This document shows, piece after piece, positions 1 through 7,374 of a stretch of DNA of 38,813 nucleotides (its first letter is position 1; the number at the start of each line of letters is the position of its first letter). The notes under the pieces were generated by a model. It ran no database searches and was not told the origin of the DNA. It saw only the letters and a list, made by a program, of their open reading frames with translations. Both the position numbers and the translations under genes were made by a program. This DNA comes from an uncultured Clostridium sp. (GTDB taxonomy: Bacteria > Bacillota > Clostridia > TANB77 > CAG-508), in NCBI GenBank assembly GCA_900553755.1, contig USEX01000013.1, positions 1 to 38,813 on the forward strand, read 5' to 3'.

Positions 1-28
1 GGAGTTCAGACGTGTGCTCTTCCGATCT
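1..28. other. Illumina sequencing adapter (not genomic)
   Basis: The first 28 bases match the 3' part of the standard Illumina TruSeq read-2 adapter, ending in GCTCTTCCGATCT. This is library sequence left at a contig end. Biological sequence begins at base 29. The match is from memory of the adapter and is unmistakable over its length. Confidence 0.97.
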
Positions 29-76
29 ATATAAAGGAGGTTTTCTATAACCTGTGTAACCAACAATTCCACACAT
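29..76 (-). CDS. glmS: GlmS N-terminal fragment (cut by contig end)
   Basis: Reading leftward from ATG at 76-74 gives 16 residues beginning MCGIVGYTG, the diagnostic start of glutamine-fructose-6-phosphate aminotransferase. Cys2 is the N-terminal nucleophile of its glutamine amidotransferase domain, and the enzyme makes glucosamine-6-phosphate for cell wall precursors. A strong Shine-Dalgarno (AAAGGAGG, minus strand) lies 6 bases upstream of the ATG. The gene runs off the contig into the adapter. The last five codons (bases 29-43) are an exact reverse complement of the ribosome-binding region (80-94), so residues 12-16 may come from a fold-back library artefact and not from the real gene. It is transcribed divergently from uvrC. 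Confidence 0.8.
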
Positions 77-94
77 AATAAACCTCCTTTATAT
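29..94. repeat. 15-bp perfect inverted repeat abutting adapter
   Basis: Bases 29-43 (ATATAAAGGAGGTTT) are the exact reverse complement of bases 80-94. The left arm starts at the first base after the adapter, which is what a snap-back chimera at a read end would give. A natural hairpin sequestering the glmS ribosome-binding site is the alternative. Confidence 0.85.
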
Positions 95-101
95 AAAATA
101 T

Positions 102-130
102 AATATACACATAAAATAAAAATATTGCAA
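102..130 (-). promoter_or_regulatory. Sigma-A-type promoter of glmS
   Basis: On the minus strand, TTGCAA (130-125) and TATATT (107-102) are separated by exactly 17 bases. Transcription would start only about 20 bases before the glmS ATG, which leaves no room for a glmS ribozyme leader. Confidence 0.6.
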
Positions 131-144
131 GTACACCTTGTAGC

Positions 145-173
145 TTGAACAAATAGTAGGATTTTGGTATAAT
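145..173 (+). promoter_or_regulatory. Sigma-A-type promoter of uvrC
   Basis: TTGAAC (145-150) and TATAAT (168-173) with 17-base spacing, 20 bases upstream of the uvrC ATG. It is back-to-back with the glmS promoter. Confidence 0.75.
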
Positions 174-193
174 AACAAATAGAGGAAAAAGAA

Positions 194-2047
194 ATGTTTG
201 ACGTAGAAAAAGAATTAAAAAAGCTGCCTGCTAAGCCAGGGGTGTATATAATGCATGATAAAGATGATAATATTATATATGTTGGTAAAGCGGTAGTATT
301 AAAAAATAGGGTAAGGCAATATTTTAGAAAAAATAATAAAACACAAAGAATTCAAAATATGGTGGCATTGATAGATCATTTTGAATATATAGTTTGTGAA
401 AGTGAAGCGGAAGCTCTTATTTTGGAATGCAATCTAATAAAGAAAAATATGCCTAAATTTAATGTTTTATTAAAAGATGATAAAACGTATCCATATATAA
501 AAGTAAATTTGCAAGCAGATTATCCAGATGTGTATATTACAAGGAGAATTTTAAACGATGGGGCAAAATATTTTGGCCCATATGCTAATGCTGGCAGTGC
601 TAAGGAGATTGTAGATTTTATTAAAAGCAGATACAAGATAAGACAGTGTAAAAGTTTTAAATATAAAGACAGACCATGTTTGAATTATCATATTAAAAAA
701 TGTATGGCACCATGTATGGGATATGTAACAAAGGAAGAATATAGGAAACAAATAAAACAGATAATAGCGATACTAGAAGGCAAAACAGAAGAATTAGTAA
801 AACAATTAAAACAAGAAATGAATCAGGCCGCCAAAGAATTGAAATTTGAACAGGCACAAGATTTGAGAGATAAAATATACGCAATAGATGCAATGTCACA
901 AAGACAAAAAGTTTCGAATATATCTGAAAATGATATAGATGTAATTGGAATTGCAAGAAATGAAATTGAAGTATGTGTGGAAATGTTTTATATAAGAAAT
1001 AGCAAGATGGTAGATAGAAAACATTACTTTTTCAAGGGGCTAAATGATGAAGAAGATAAAGAGATATTATCAAGTTTTTTAAAACAATTTTATTTAGGAA
1101 GGCAGTTCTTTCCAAGTAAGATTATGATAAGGGAAGAAATAGAGGATAAACAATTAATAGAAGAAACTTTAACATCACTAGCGGGCAGAAAAGTGGAAAT
1201 AAAAACTCCTCAAAAAGGCGAAAAATTAAGATTAGTAGAGATGACCGAGCAGAACGCAAAAATCACGTTGGACAATAAGGAAAAAGATAAATACAATATC
1301 TTAAAAGAATTAAAAGAAGTATTACAATTGGAGACTATACCAAGAAAAATTGAATGTTATGATATATCTAATTTATCTGGTACAAATATGGTTGCAGGAA
1401 TGTGCGTAATGCAGGATGGGATTATTAAGAAAAATTTATCAAGAAGATTCAAGATAAAAGAAGTAATAGGGCAAGATGACCCTGCGTGTATGGAAGAAGT
1501 TGTTTCTAGGAGATTAAGACATTCGGTTCCAATTTTAAATGAAGATAAACCAAATGGATTCGGAGATTTACCAGATGTAATATTTGCAGATGGTGGTATA
1601 ACACAGATTCATGCAATTCAACAAGCGATAAAAAAAGTCAATAAAGAAATAGAAGCTAAAGCTATGGAAAAAGGTATTGAAATAACAGATAAAGATAGGA
1701 TAAATGTTGCTGTATTTGGAATGGTAAAAAATGATAAGCATCAAACAAGAGCATTAATGAATGATAGAAGAGAAGAACTAGAGATTTCTCAAACATTGTT
1801 AAATACTATAACGATGTTCCAAGATGCAGTGCATGATACGGCAATTGGATATCATAAGAAGCTAAGAAATGAAGGACTAACAAAATCTGCGCTAGATAAT
1901 ATAAAAGGAATTGGAACTGCTAAAAAAGTAGCATTACTGAAAAAATATGGAAGTGTAGAAAAAATAAAAGATGCATCTGTAGATGATATAGCAGAAGTAA
2001 AAGGAATAAATAAAGAATTGGCACAGCAGATAAAAGATAATCTATAA
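194..2047 (+). CDS. uvrC: UvrC, excinuclease ABC subunit C
   Basis: This is the dual-incision nuclease of nucleotide excision repair, acting on DNA held by UvrB. The 617 residues match the usual family length. The N-terminal GIY-YIG nuclease domain (about residues 12-95) starts with PGVYIMHDKDDNIIYVGKA. A UVR motif follows near 205-240, then the RNase H-like second nuclease domain around 380-540 (IECYDISNLSGT), then two helix-hairpin-helix motifs at the C-terminus (GIGTAKKVALLKKYG and the following KGINKELAQQI). The ATG is preceded by GAGG. It has its own promoter and no clear terminator follows. Confidence 0.97.
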   Translation: MFDVEKELKKLPAKPGVYIMHDKDDNIIYVGKAVVLKNRVRQYFRKNNKTQRIQNMVALIDHFEYIVCESEAEALILECNLIKKNMPKFNVLLKDDKTYPYIKVNLQADYPDVYITRRILNDGAKYFGPYANAGSAKEIVDFIKSRYKIRQCKSFKYKDRPCLNYHIKKCMAPCMGYVTKEEYRKQIKQIIAILEGKTEELVKQLKQEMNQAAKELKFEQAQDLRDKIYAIDAMSQRQKVSNISENDIDVIGIARNEIEVCVEMFYIRNSKMVDRKHYFFKGLNDEEDKEILSSFLKQFYLGRQFFPSKIMIREEIEDKQLIEETLTSLAGRKVEIKTPQKGEKLRLVEMTEQNAKITLDNKEKDKYNILKELKEVLQLETIPRKIECYDISNLSGTNMVAGMCVMQDGIIKKNLSRRFKIKEVIGQDDPACMEEVVSRRLRHSVPILNEDKPNGFGDLPDVIFADGGITQIHAIQQAIKKVNKEIEAKAMEKGIEITDKDRINVAVFGMVKNDKHQTRALMNDRREELEISQTLLNTITMFQDAVHDTAIGYHKKLRNEGLTKSALDNIKGIGTAKKVALLKKYGSVEKIKDASVDDIAEVKGINKELAQQIKDNL

Positions 2048-2196
2048 GATTAAAGTGGAAAAAGAAAATAAATAGTTGCAAGATGACTAAATATAAGATT
2101 ATTTGAACTACGAAAGTATTCATAAATAACAAAATTCAGAATATATATAGTATCAGGAATATTAGTGATGGGGCTTTGCCCTAAGAAAGGGGAATT

Positions 2197-2391
2197 ATGG
2201 AATATTCTAAAGATATTATATTGGGGATAAATTATTTAGGAAAGGACAAGCAATTAAAAAAGAAGGGCAAGATAATAAAACTTATAAATGAGCATAAGTT
2301 TATAGTTTCAATGGGTATTACATGTGCAATTTTAATAATGCTGGATTGCTTTTTGGTTTATAGTTTTATAGAGTTGTTTCAAAAAATATAG
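2197..2391 (+). CDS. Small single-pass membrane protein, unknown
   Basis: It encodes 64 residues: a basic N-terminal half with the run LKKKGKIIK, then one hydrophobic helix at about residues 36-58 (FIVSMGITCAILIMLDCFLV). I do not recognise the family. The AAAGGGG ribosome-binding site at correct spacing and the position directly ahead of the methyltransferase gene (20 bases) support a real gene. The ribosome-binding site can pair with an upstream CCCT, and that CCCT can alternatively pair in a GGGC-TTT-GCCC hairpin at about 2169-2179. The leader may therefore affect translation. Confidence 0.65.
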   Translation: MEYSKDIILGINYLGKDKQLKKKGKIIKLINEHKFIVSMGITCAILIMLDCFLVYSFIELFQKI

Positions 2392-2411
2392 TAAAATTGG
2401 GAGATATAAAA

Positions 2412-3290
2412 ATGAAATTAGCAGATAACTGGAAAGATTATGAAATATTAGATATGGCAAATGGGGAAAAGCTAGAAAGATGGAAAGATATAATTTTAGT
2501 AAGACCAGACCCTCAAATTATTTGGAATGAAAAACAATTTACCAATAAATGGAAAAATGCTAATGCAAGATATGATAGAAGTAATACTGGAGGAGGGCAT
2601 TGGGAATATAAAAATAAGTTGCCAGAAAGTTGGCAAGTAAAATATAAAAACCTAACTTTTAACATAAAGCCAATGGGATTTAAACATACTGGCTTATTTC
2701 CAGAGCAGGCTGTTAACTGGGATTGGATGATGAAAAAAATCAGCACAACAATAAAAGAAGAAAAAAGAGAAGTAAAAGTATTAAATCTTTTTGCGTACAC
2801 AGGAGGAGCAACTGTTGCTTGTTTATCAGCAGGTGCTTCAGTTTGCCATGTTGATAGTTCTAAGGGAATGGTTGCATGGGCAAAAGAGAATGTAGAAAGT
2901 TCTGGATTAAAGGACAGGCCTGTTAGGTATATAGTGGATGATGTTGTAAAATTTGTTAACAGAGAAATAAGAAGAGGCAACAAATATGATGCTATAATAA
3001 TGGACCCTCCATCATATGGAAGAGGAACTAATGGAGAAGTATGGAAGTTTGAGGAAAATATAGAAAATTTAATAAAAATATGTATGCAAGTTTTATCTGA
3101 TAAACCAATATTCTTTTTGATTAATTCTTATACAACTGGAATATCTAGCATGGTATTGGAAAATATATTAAAAATAAATATGAAAAGTAAAAGGATAAAA
3201 GGAAAATATGAAAATGGTGAAATAGGAATTCCTATGTCAAATTCAGATTTGATATTGCCATGCGGTATCTATTCAAGGTGGGAGAGCTAA
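2412..3290 (+). CDS. Class I SAM-dependent methyltransferase (RlmI-like)
   Basis: Probably methylates rRNA, by similarity to the RlmI/YccW-type Methyltrans_SAM family. The exact target is not determined. Of 292 residues, the SAM-binding motif I VLNLFAYTGGATVACLSAGA sits mid-protein and is followed by an acidic loop (HVDSSKGMVAWAKENV). The catalytic motif IV is DPPSYGRG. The N-terminal PUA domain of full-length RlmI is absent. A TTG at 2397 would add five residues, but GGGAG at 2399-2403 is well placed for ATG 2412, so I choose the latter. It lies three bases upstream of the pseudouridine synthase gene, consistent with a two-gene RNA-modification operon. Confidence 0.85.
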   Translation: MKLADNWKDYEILDMANGEKLERWKDIILVRPDPQIIWNEKQFTNKWKNANARYDRSNTGGGHWEYKNKLPESWQVKYKNLTFNIKPMGFKHTGLFPEQAVNWDWMMKKISTTIKEEKREVKVLNLFAYTGGATVACLSAGASVCHVDSSKGMVAWAKENVESSGLKDRPVRYIVDDVVKFVNREIRRGNKYDAIIMDPPSYGRGTNGEVWKFEENIENLIKICMQVLSDKPIFFLINSYTTGISSMVLENILKINMKSKRIKGKYENGEIGIPMSNSDLILPCGIYSRWES

Positions 3291-3293
3291 TAA

Positions 3294-3983
3294 ATGGAAA
3301 AATTAAAAGTACTATATGAAGATAATCATATAATAGTAGTAGTAAAGCCTGTAAATATACCTTCACAGGGAGATAAAACAGGCGATGTGGATATGCTAAC
3401 AATTATTAAGGAATATATAAAAGAAAAATACAATAAACCAGGGAATGTGTATTTAGGATTAGTTCATAGGTTGGACAGGCCAGTTGGTGGAGTGATGGTA
3501 TTTGCCAAAACGTCAAAGGCTGCAGCAAGGCTAAGCGAACAAGTTAGAAATAAAGAATTAAAAAAGCAATACTTAGTTATTGTAAATGGTGAATTGCCAG
3601 AGAAAAAAGGAATGCTTGAAGATTATTTATTAAAAAATGAGAAAAATAATATGAGTAAAGTGGTAAATAAAGATACTAAAAATGCAAAGTTAGCAGTATT
3701 AGAGTATGAAGTTTTAAAATATGATAAAGATTTGAATTTATCTGTTTTAAAAGTGAATCTGCATACTGGTAGACACCATCAAATAAGAGTACAACTTTCA
3801 AGCAGGAACCATAGCATATATGGTGATCAAAAATATGGAGGAAGAGGACATGGAAAACAAATATGTCTGTGGGCGTATAAATTAACTATAAAACACCCAA
3901 TAACTAAAGAAGAAATGGAATTTAAAGAGTTACCTAAAAAAATAGGTAGCTGGAAAATACTGGAAGAAATAGAAACACTATAA
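3294..3983 (+). CDS. RluA-family RNA pseudouridine synthase
   Basis: Isomerises uridine to pseudouridine in rRNA or tRNA; the target site cannot be told from sequence. The 229 residues contain the catalytic-loop motif HRLDRPVGG with the catalytic Asp at residue 61; most family members have HRLDR-x-TSG at this point. The motif LHTGRHHQIRVQLSSRNHSIYGDQKYG is also present in part (TGRHHQIRVQL, GDQKYG). There is no N-terminal S4 domain, so this is a short RluA type. GGGAG precedes the ATG. It is translationally close to the methyltransferase gene and followed by a terminator. Confidence 0.92.
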   Translation: MEKLKVLYEDNHIIVVVKPVNIPSQGDKTGDVDMLTIIKEYIKEKYNKPGNVYLGLVHRLDRPVGGVMVFAKTSKAAARLSEQVRNKELKKQYLVIVNGELPEKKGMLEDYLLKNEKNNMSKVVNKDTKNAKLAVLEYEVLKYDKDLNLSVLKVNLHTGRHHQIRVQLSSRNHSIYGDQKYGGRGHGKQICLWAYKLTIKHPITKEEMEFKELPKKIGSWKILEEIETL

Positions 3984-3996
3984 TTGGAACTTTTAG

Positions 3997-4031
3997 GGCT
4001 GTTCATGAATATGAACAGTCTTAATTTTTAT
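3997..4031 (+). terminator. Rho-independent terminator
   Basis: Stem CTGTTCAT (3999-4006) and ATGAACAG (4011-4018) with loop GAAT, followed by a T-rich tract. It closes the pseudouridine synthase operon. Confidence 0.85.
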
Positions 4032-4180
4032 ATTATTATAGATTTTTTATGAAAGTGCCTGTTTTTTATATGAAAATAAACATTGAAAAATTTGTTATAA
4101 AAGAGGAGTATTATGTAAGTAAAATGTGAATAAAGTCAAATTCCGGTATATTATGAGTACAACAAAACGAGGTGAGCAAA

Positions 4181-4807
4181 ATGATAGATAAGATTTGTGA
4201 AGTCCTAACGAAAAAGATTAGAAAAGAAATGCCAGAGTTAACTGATGAAAGAGCAGAGGCAATAATGTTTGGATTGCAACTAATTATAGGCGAGATACCA
4301 AAACTTATATTATTATTTGCATTAGCAATCATCTTGCATATAGGCAAGTTAGTAATATTTGCATATATATCAATGCTACCATATAAAATAGTAGCAGGTG
4401 GTTTTCACTTAAAGACCAACTTGGGATGCACGATTGGAACATTTTTAGTATATTTTGGAAATGTATTATTAAGTAAATACATATTTATCCAACCTGTATA
4501 TATGAAATATATTTTAATAGGATTAATATGGATATTTTCGATGATAATGATTTCAATTTATGCGCCTGCAGATACAATTAATATGCCAATATTAAGAACA
4601 AAAGAAAGAAAAACTAAAAAGGTATTATCTTACATTTTTGTAACAATAATGCTTATAGCTGCAATTGTAATAGAAACTAATACATTATCTAATATATTAA
4701 TATTCAATGTACTTATGGAATCAATATTCATATCTAAATTAGCATTTAAATTAACAAAAAATGAATATGGATATGAAACATATATAAAACAAAATAGTTT
4801 GGAATAA
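4181..4807 (+). CDS. agrB: AgrB-family peptide processing endopeptidase
   Basis: This is a membrane cysteine endopeptidase that trims the AgrD precursor and forms the thiolactone or lactone ring of the autoinducing peptide. It has 208 residues with several hydrophobic segments. The catalytic pair is His76 and Cys83 in GGFHLKTNLGCTIGTF; their seven-residue spacing equals that of His77/Cys84 in Staphylococcus aureus AgrB. The N-terminal part (MPELTDERAEAIMFGLQLI) is the usual amphipathic region of the family. A GTG at 4172 is possible, but GAGGTGA at 4170-4176 fits ATG 4181. It is followed by agrD and faces the two-component genes. Confidence 0.95.
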   Translation: MIDKICEVLTKKIRKEMPELTDERAEAIMFGLQLIIGEIPKLILLFALAIILHIGKLVIFAYISMLPYKIVAGGFHLKTNLGCTIGTFLVYFGNVLLSKYIFIQPVYMKYILIGLIWIFSMIMISIYAPADTINMPILRTKERKTKKVLSYIFVTIMLIAAIVIETNTLSNILIFNVLMESIFISKLAFKLTKNEYGYETYIKQNSLE

Positions 4808-4810
4808 TAC

Positions 4811-4836
4811 AAGCATTAGCCGGCAATGCTTTATTA
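4811..4836 (+). promoter_or_regulatory. Hairpin between agrB and agrD
   Basis: Stem AAGCATT (4811-4817) with AATGCTT (4825-4831), seven-base loop AGCCGGC, followed by TTATTAT. It is too weak to call a full terminator. It could attenuate, or set the ratio of agrB to agrD message. Confidence 0.5.
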
Positions 4837-4876
4837 TAAATATAATATATTGTTGTAATAAAAGGAGGACAAAAAT

Positions 4877-4996
4877 ATGTTAAAATTAGTAGCAAAAATA
4901 GCAGAGAAATACGCAAAGAATACAAATACAGCTTGTTGGTTTTTTGGAGTTTTACATCAACCAAAGATGCCAGCTTCATTAATAAAGAAAGATTAA
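4877..4996 (+). CDS. agrD: AgrD, cyclic autoinducing peptide precursor
   Basis: A 39-residue ORF with an excellent AAAGGAGG ribosome-binding site. It has the three-part plan of AgrD propeptides: an amphipathic basic helix (MLKLVAKIAEKYAKNTNT), a core with a single cysteine (ACWFFGVL, Cys20), and a conserved-type C-terminal recognition tail (HQPKMPASLIKKD). AgrB would cleave after the core and link its last residue to Cys20. If cleavage is immediately before HQP, the ring is CWFFGVL (seven residues), larger than the usual five; a five-residue ring CWFFG is the alternative. Position directly after agrB makes the assignment secure. Confidence 0.94.
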   Translation: MLKLVAKIAEKYAKNTNTACWFFGVLHQPKMPASLIKKD

Positions 4997-5030
4997 TTAT
5001 AAAATTTCCTTAAGATGCTAAAACATCAAT

Positions 5031-5063
5031 AAAATAAGATAGGAGAAAATCCTATCTTATTTT
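5031..5063. terminator. Bidirectional terminator between agrD and agrC
   Basis: Perfect 14-bp stem (5031-5044 with 5050-5063, core ATAAGATAGGA), loop GAAAA, with A-rich and T-rich flanks on both strands. It serves agrBD on the plus strand and the kinase gene on the minus strand. Confidence 0.93.
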
Positions 5064-5068
5064 ACAGC

Positions 5069-6418
5069 CTATTCATTATAAATTTCTATTTGTTGCTTAA
5101 AGAAATCATTTGTCTTTGTAGTAAATCTTGCTAAGTTTTTATGTCTTTTAATAATCTTATCTATTTCCCATAAGCCTAAACCAGTATTTTTAGGTTTTGT
5201 AGAATATCCTTTTTCATAAATTTTTTCTACATTAACATCTTTGTTGTTATAAGTATTTTCAATTATTAATAGTTGACGATTTTGCTTTAAATCATTTCTT
5301 ATAATAACATTGATTAACTTGTTTTCACATTCACCAGATGCTTCTATTGCATTATCCATAAGTATACCAAGAATTCTAGTAAATTCATAAATTTGCATAT
5401 GCAATTTGCTAAAATCAATAAAACAATCGAGATTAATTTTAATACCTAAGCTATCAGCTTTATAGTACTTATTAGCAAGAACAGCGTATACAGCAGGGTT
5501 ATTAATTGTATCAGGATTTAATGAACTTAAATTATTTACTTGATTGCAGTCTTGTAATAATTGTTTATAATATTTCTTCAATCCTTCAAGATCATTAGTT
5601 TCTACATATCCACCAATGCTTGCAATAATATTAGAAAAATCATGTTTGAAAGCTCTAACATTGTCATGAAGTATTTGAAGAGTCTTATTATATTGTTTTT
5701 CTTGTTCTAAATCCATTACAGTTTTTTCTAGTTTCATAGTTTTACTCATACTAAAAATACTAATACCAAAGTATGCAATTAAAGAAAGGATGTTAATTAT
5801 GATAACTGATATAGGTAATTTATTGTTTAGATATATTATTAAATACATTTGCATAAAAATAACAATTAATGCAAAAATCAAATTTGTAACAATAATACCT
5901 TTATTATGTTTTGTGATATTATCCCATATTGAAATTCTAAAGTTTATTTTTTTACAGAGCTTAGATAATAGAAATATAAGAGAATAGATTAATAATGTAG
6001 AAGCTATTCTATAAATTGGGATACTTGCAAGCATATCATAAGAATTACCGGTGATAATAAAAAATACTTTAATAATAATTAGTTCAAGAATTAATACACA
6101 AACTAATATTAGGAATTCAGAAATGATTCCTTTGAAAAATGAAACTTTAAAAATTAACATTATTGCTAAAGGCGTAAATATAAATGTTACAATATTGCTG
6201 TAAGGTTTTGGTATTACAACTGAACAAAGAATGCCAACTAAAGAAGAAAGTAAAATATATAGTGCCTTTTGTTTTTTAGTATAAGGAATATTAAGAACAC
6301 TAGTAAATAAGCACATATACACGTACATTTCTAAAAAGATAAATGGTAATCCTGTAACAGTTGTTAGTATCTCATTTTCTGTAGTTAAGCTAGTCCAAAT
6401 ATTATTTAATAGTTCCAT
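5069..6418 (-). CDS. agrC: AgrC-like sensor histidine kinase
   Basis: Receptor kinase for the autoinducing peptide, by context and family. It has 449 residues. The N-terminal half (1-225) carries six to seven hydrophobic helices. A dimerisation and phosphoacceptor region has FKHDFSN with His259. The GHKL ATPase follows, with N-box LGILMDNAIEAS (Asn356) and G-box KPKNTGLGLWEI near 408-419; this is the HPK10 type typical of AgrC. The start overlaps the end of the response regulator gene by 17 bases, and its GGAGG lies within that gene, so the two are translationally coupled. Confidence 0.92.
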   Translation of the reverse strand: MELLNNIWTSLTTENEILTTVTGLPFIFLEMYVYMCLFTSVLNIPYTKKQKALYILLSSLVGILCSVVIPKPYSNIVTFIFTPLAIMLIFKVSFFKGIISEFLILVCVLILELIIIKVFFIITGNSYDMLASIPIYRIASTLLIYSLIFLLSKLCKKINFRISIWDNITKHNKGIIVTNLIFALIVIFMQMYLIIYLNNKLPISVIIINILSLIAYFGISIFSMSKTMKLEKTVMDLEQEKQYNKTLQILHDNVRAFKHDFSNIIASIGGYVETNDLEGLKKYYKQLLQDCNQVNNLSSLNPDTINNPAVYAVLANKYYKADSLGIKINLDCFIDFSKLHMQIYEFTRILGILMDNAIEASGECENKLINVIIRNDLKQNRQLLIIENTYNNKDVNVEKIYEKGYSTKPKNTGLGLWEIDKIIKRHKNLARFTTKTNDFFKQQIEIYNE

Positions 6419-7121
6419 AATTTTTTAATACCTCCATAAATTTCTGCTTATATTTTGGTCCAATGTAGCATTGAGAGAGCTGAGAATTTTTAAAATAAAT
6501 TGTATTGCATCTAAAATCAATATTACTAATATTATCCATATTCGCAATAAATGATTTATGGCATCTAATAAAATTTGCTGGGAGAGAATTCATGATGTTT
6601 TTAAAAGAACCATATGTCTCTATGCTACCAGAATTCATGTAATATATAGTTTTCATACCGTCTTTTTGAATATAATTTACTAAATTTTGATTTATTAATT
6701 TATATTTATTGTTTAATTTTATAAATTGAGCAGTGTTTGAATTTATATCATCGAATAAACGTAAAACAGTGCTTTCTAAACGAGATTTAGAAAAGGGCTT
6801 TTGAATAAAATCAAAAGTTTTACATTCGTATGCAGAAAATATATATTCAAAATGAGCAGTGATAAATATTATATAAATAAATTTATTTTTTTGTCTTATT
6901 TTCTTTGCTAACTCTATGCCGTTGTAATCTGAGTTTAAGTCTATATCTAGAAACAGGACTTCAATAGTATTAGAGTTAATAAAAGAGACCAAATCATTAA
7001 TTTTGCTGGTAGCAAATTTTACACAACCATCCAAATCATATTCAATGAAAATAGATTCTAATGAATTTTTTAACTTCTGTAAAATCTGCATATTGTCATC
7101 GCATAATGCGAAGTTAATCAT
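6402..7121 (-). CDS. agrA: AgrA-like LytTR response regulator
   Basis: DNA-binding output of the quorum-sensing pair. It has 239 residues. The receiver domain (1-125) has the acidic pocket Asp8-Asp9, phospho-acceptor Asp59 in FLDIDL, Thr88 and Lys108 (QKPF). The C-terminal LytTR DNA-binding domain (about 135-239) contains the characteristic FIRCHKSFIANMDNI. The open frame extends 45 codons further upstream, but GGGAG at 7136-7132 (minus strand) fits ATG 7121 and the receiver domain begins there. The order is regulator first, kinase second, the reverse of agrCA in staphylococci. Confidence 0.92.
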   Translation of the reverse strand: MINFALCDDNMQILQKLKNSLESIFIEYDLDGCVKFATSKINDLVSFINSNTIEVLFLDIDLNSDYNGIELAKKIRQKNKFIYIIFITAHFEYIFSAYECKTFDFIQKPFSKSRLESTVLRLFDDINSNTAQFIKLNNKYKLINQNLVNYIQKDGMKTIYYMNSGSIETYGSFKNIMNSLPANFIRCHKSFIANMDNISNIDFRCNTIYFKNSQLSQCYIGPKYKQKFMEVLKNYGTIK

Positions 7122-7374
7122 AAAATCATCTCCCATGATAAAAATGTTATAAGTAAAATTAATATAGTAAAATATAAGATAATGAAAGATGAATTTTGGT
7201 GAATAAAAAGTTATTATAAGCAATATTGTTGTTTTTTCTGGATTTTTAGATGACAAAATGTGAATTTAAAAGTTAATATAAACTAATCAATCAATAAAAT
7301 TAAAAGTAATAATATTGGCTATTATTCATAGAATTAAATAGCATATAAATTTATAAGATGGGAGAAAGATAAAG

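Noticed and set aside
2513..2983. Long antisense open frames, here and at 15865-16596, 28505-29023 and elsewhere
   Set aside because: They lie opposite well-supported genes, lack ribosome-binding sites and have compositions expected of shadow frames.
4035..4180. Promoter and LytTR direct repeats upstream of agrB
   Set aside because: Several AT-rich -10-like strings exist, but none has a -35 at 16-18 bases, and no convincing repeat pair was found.
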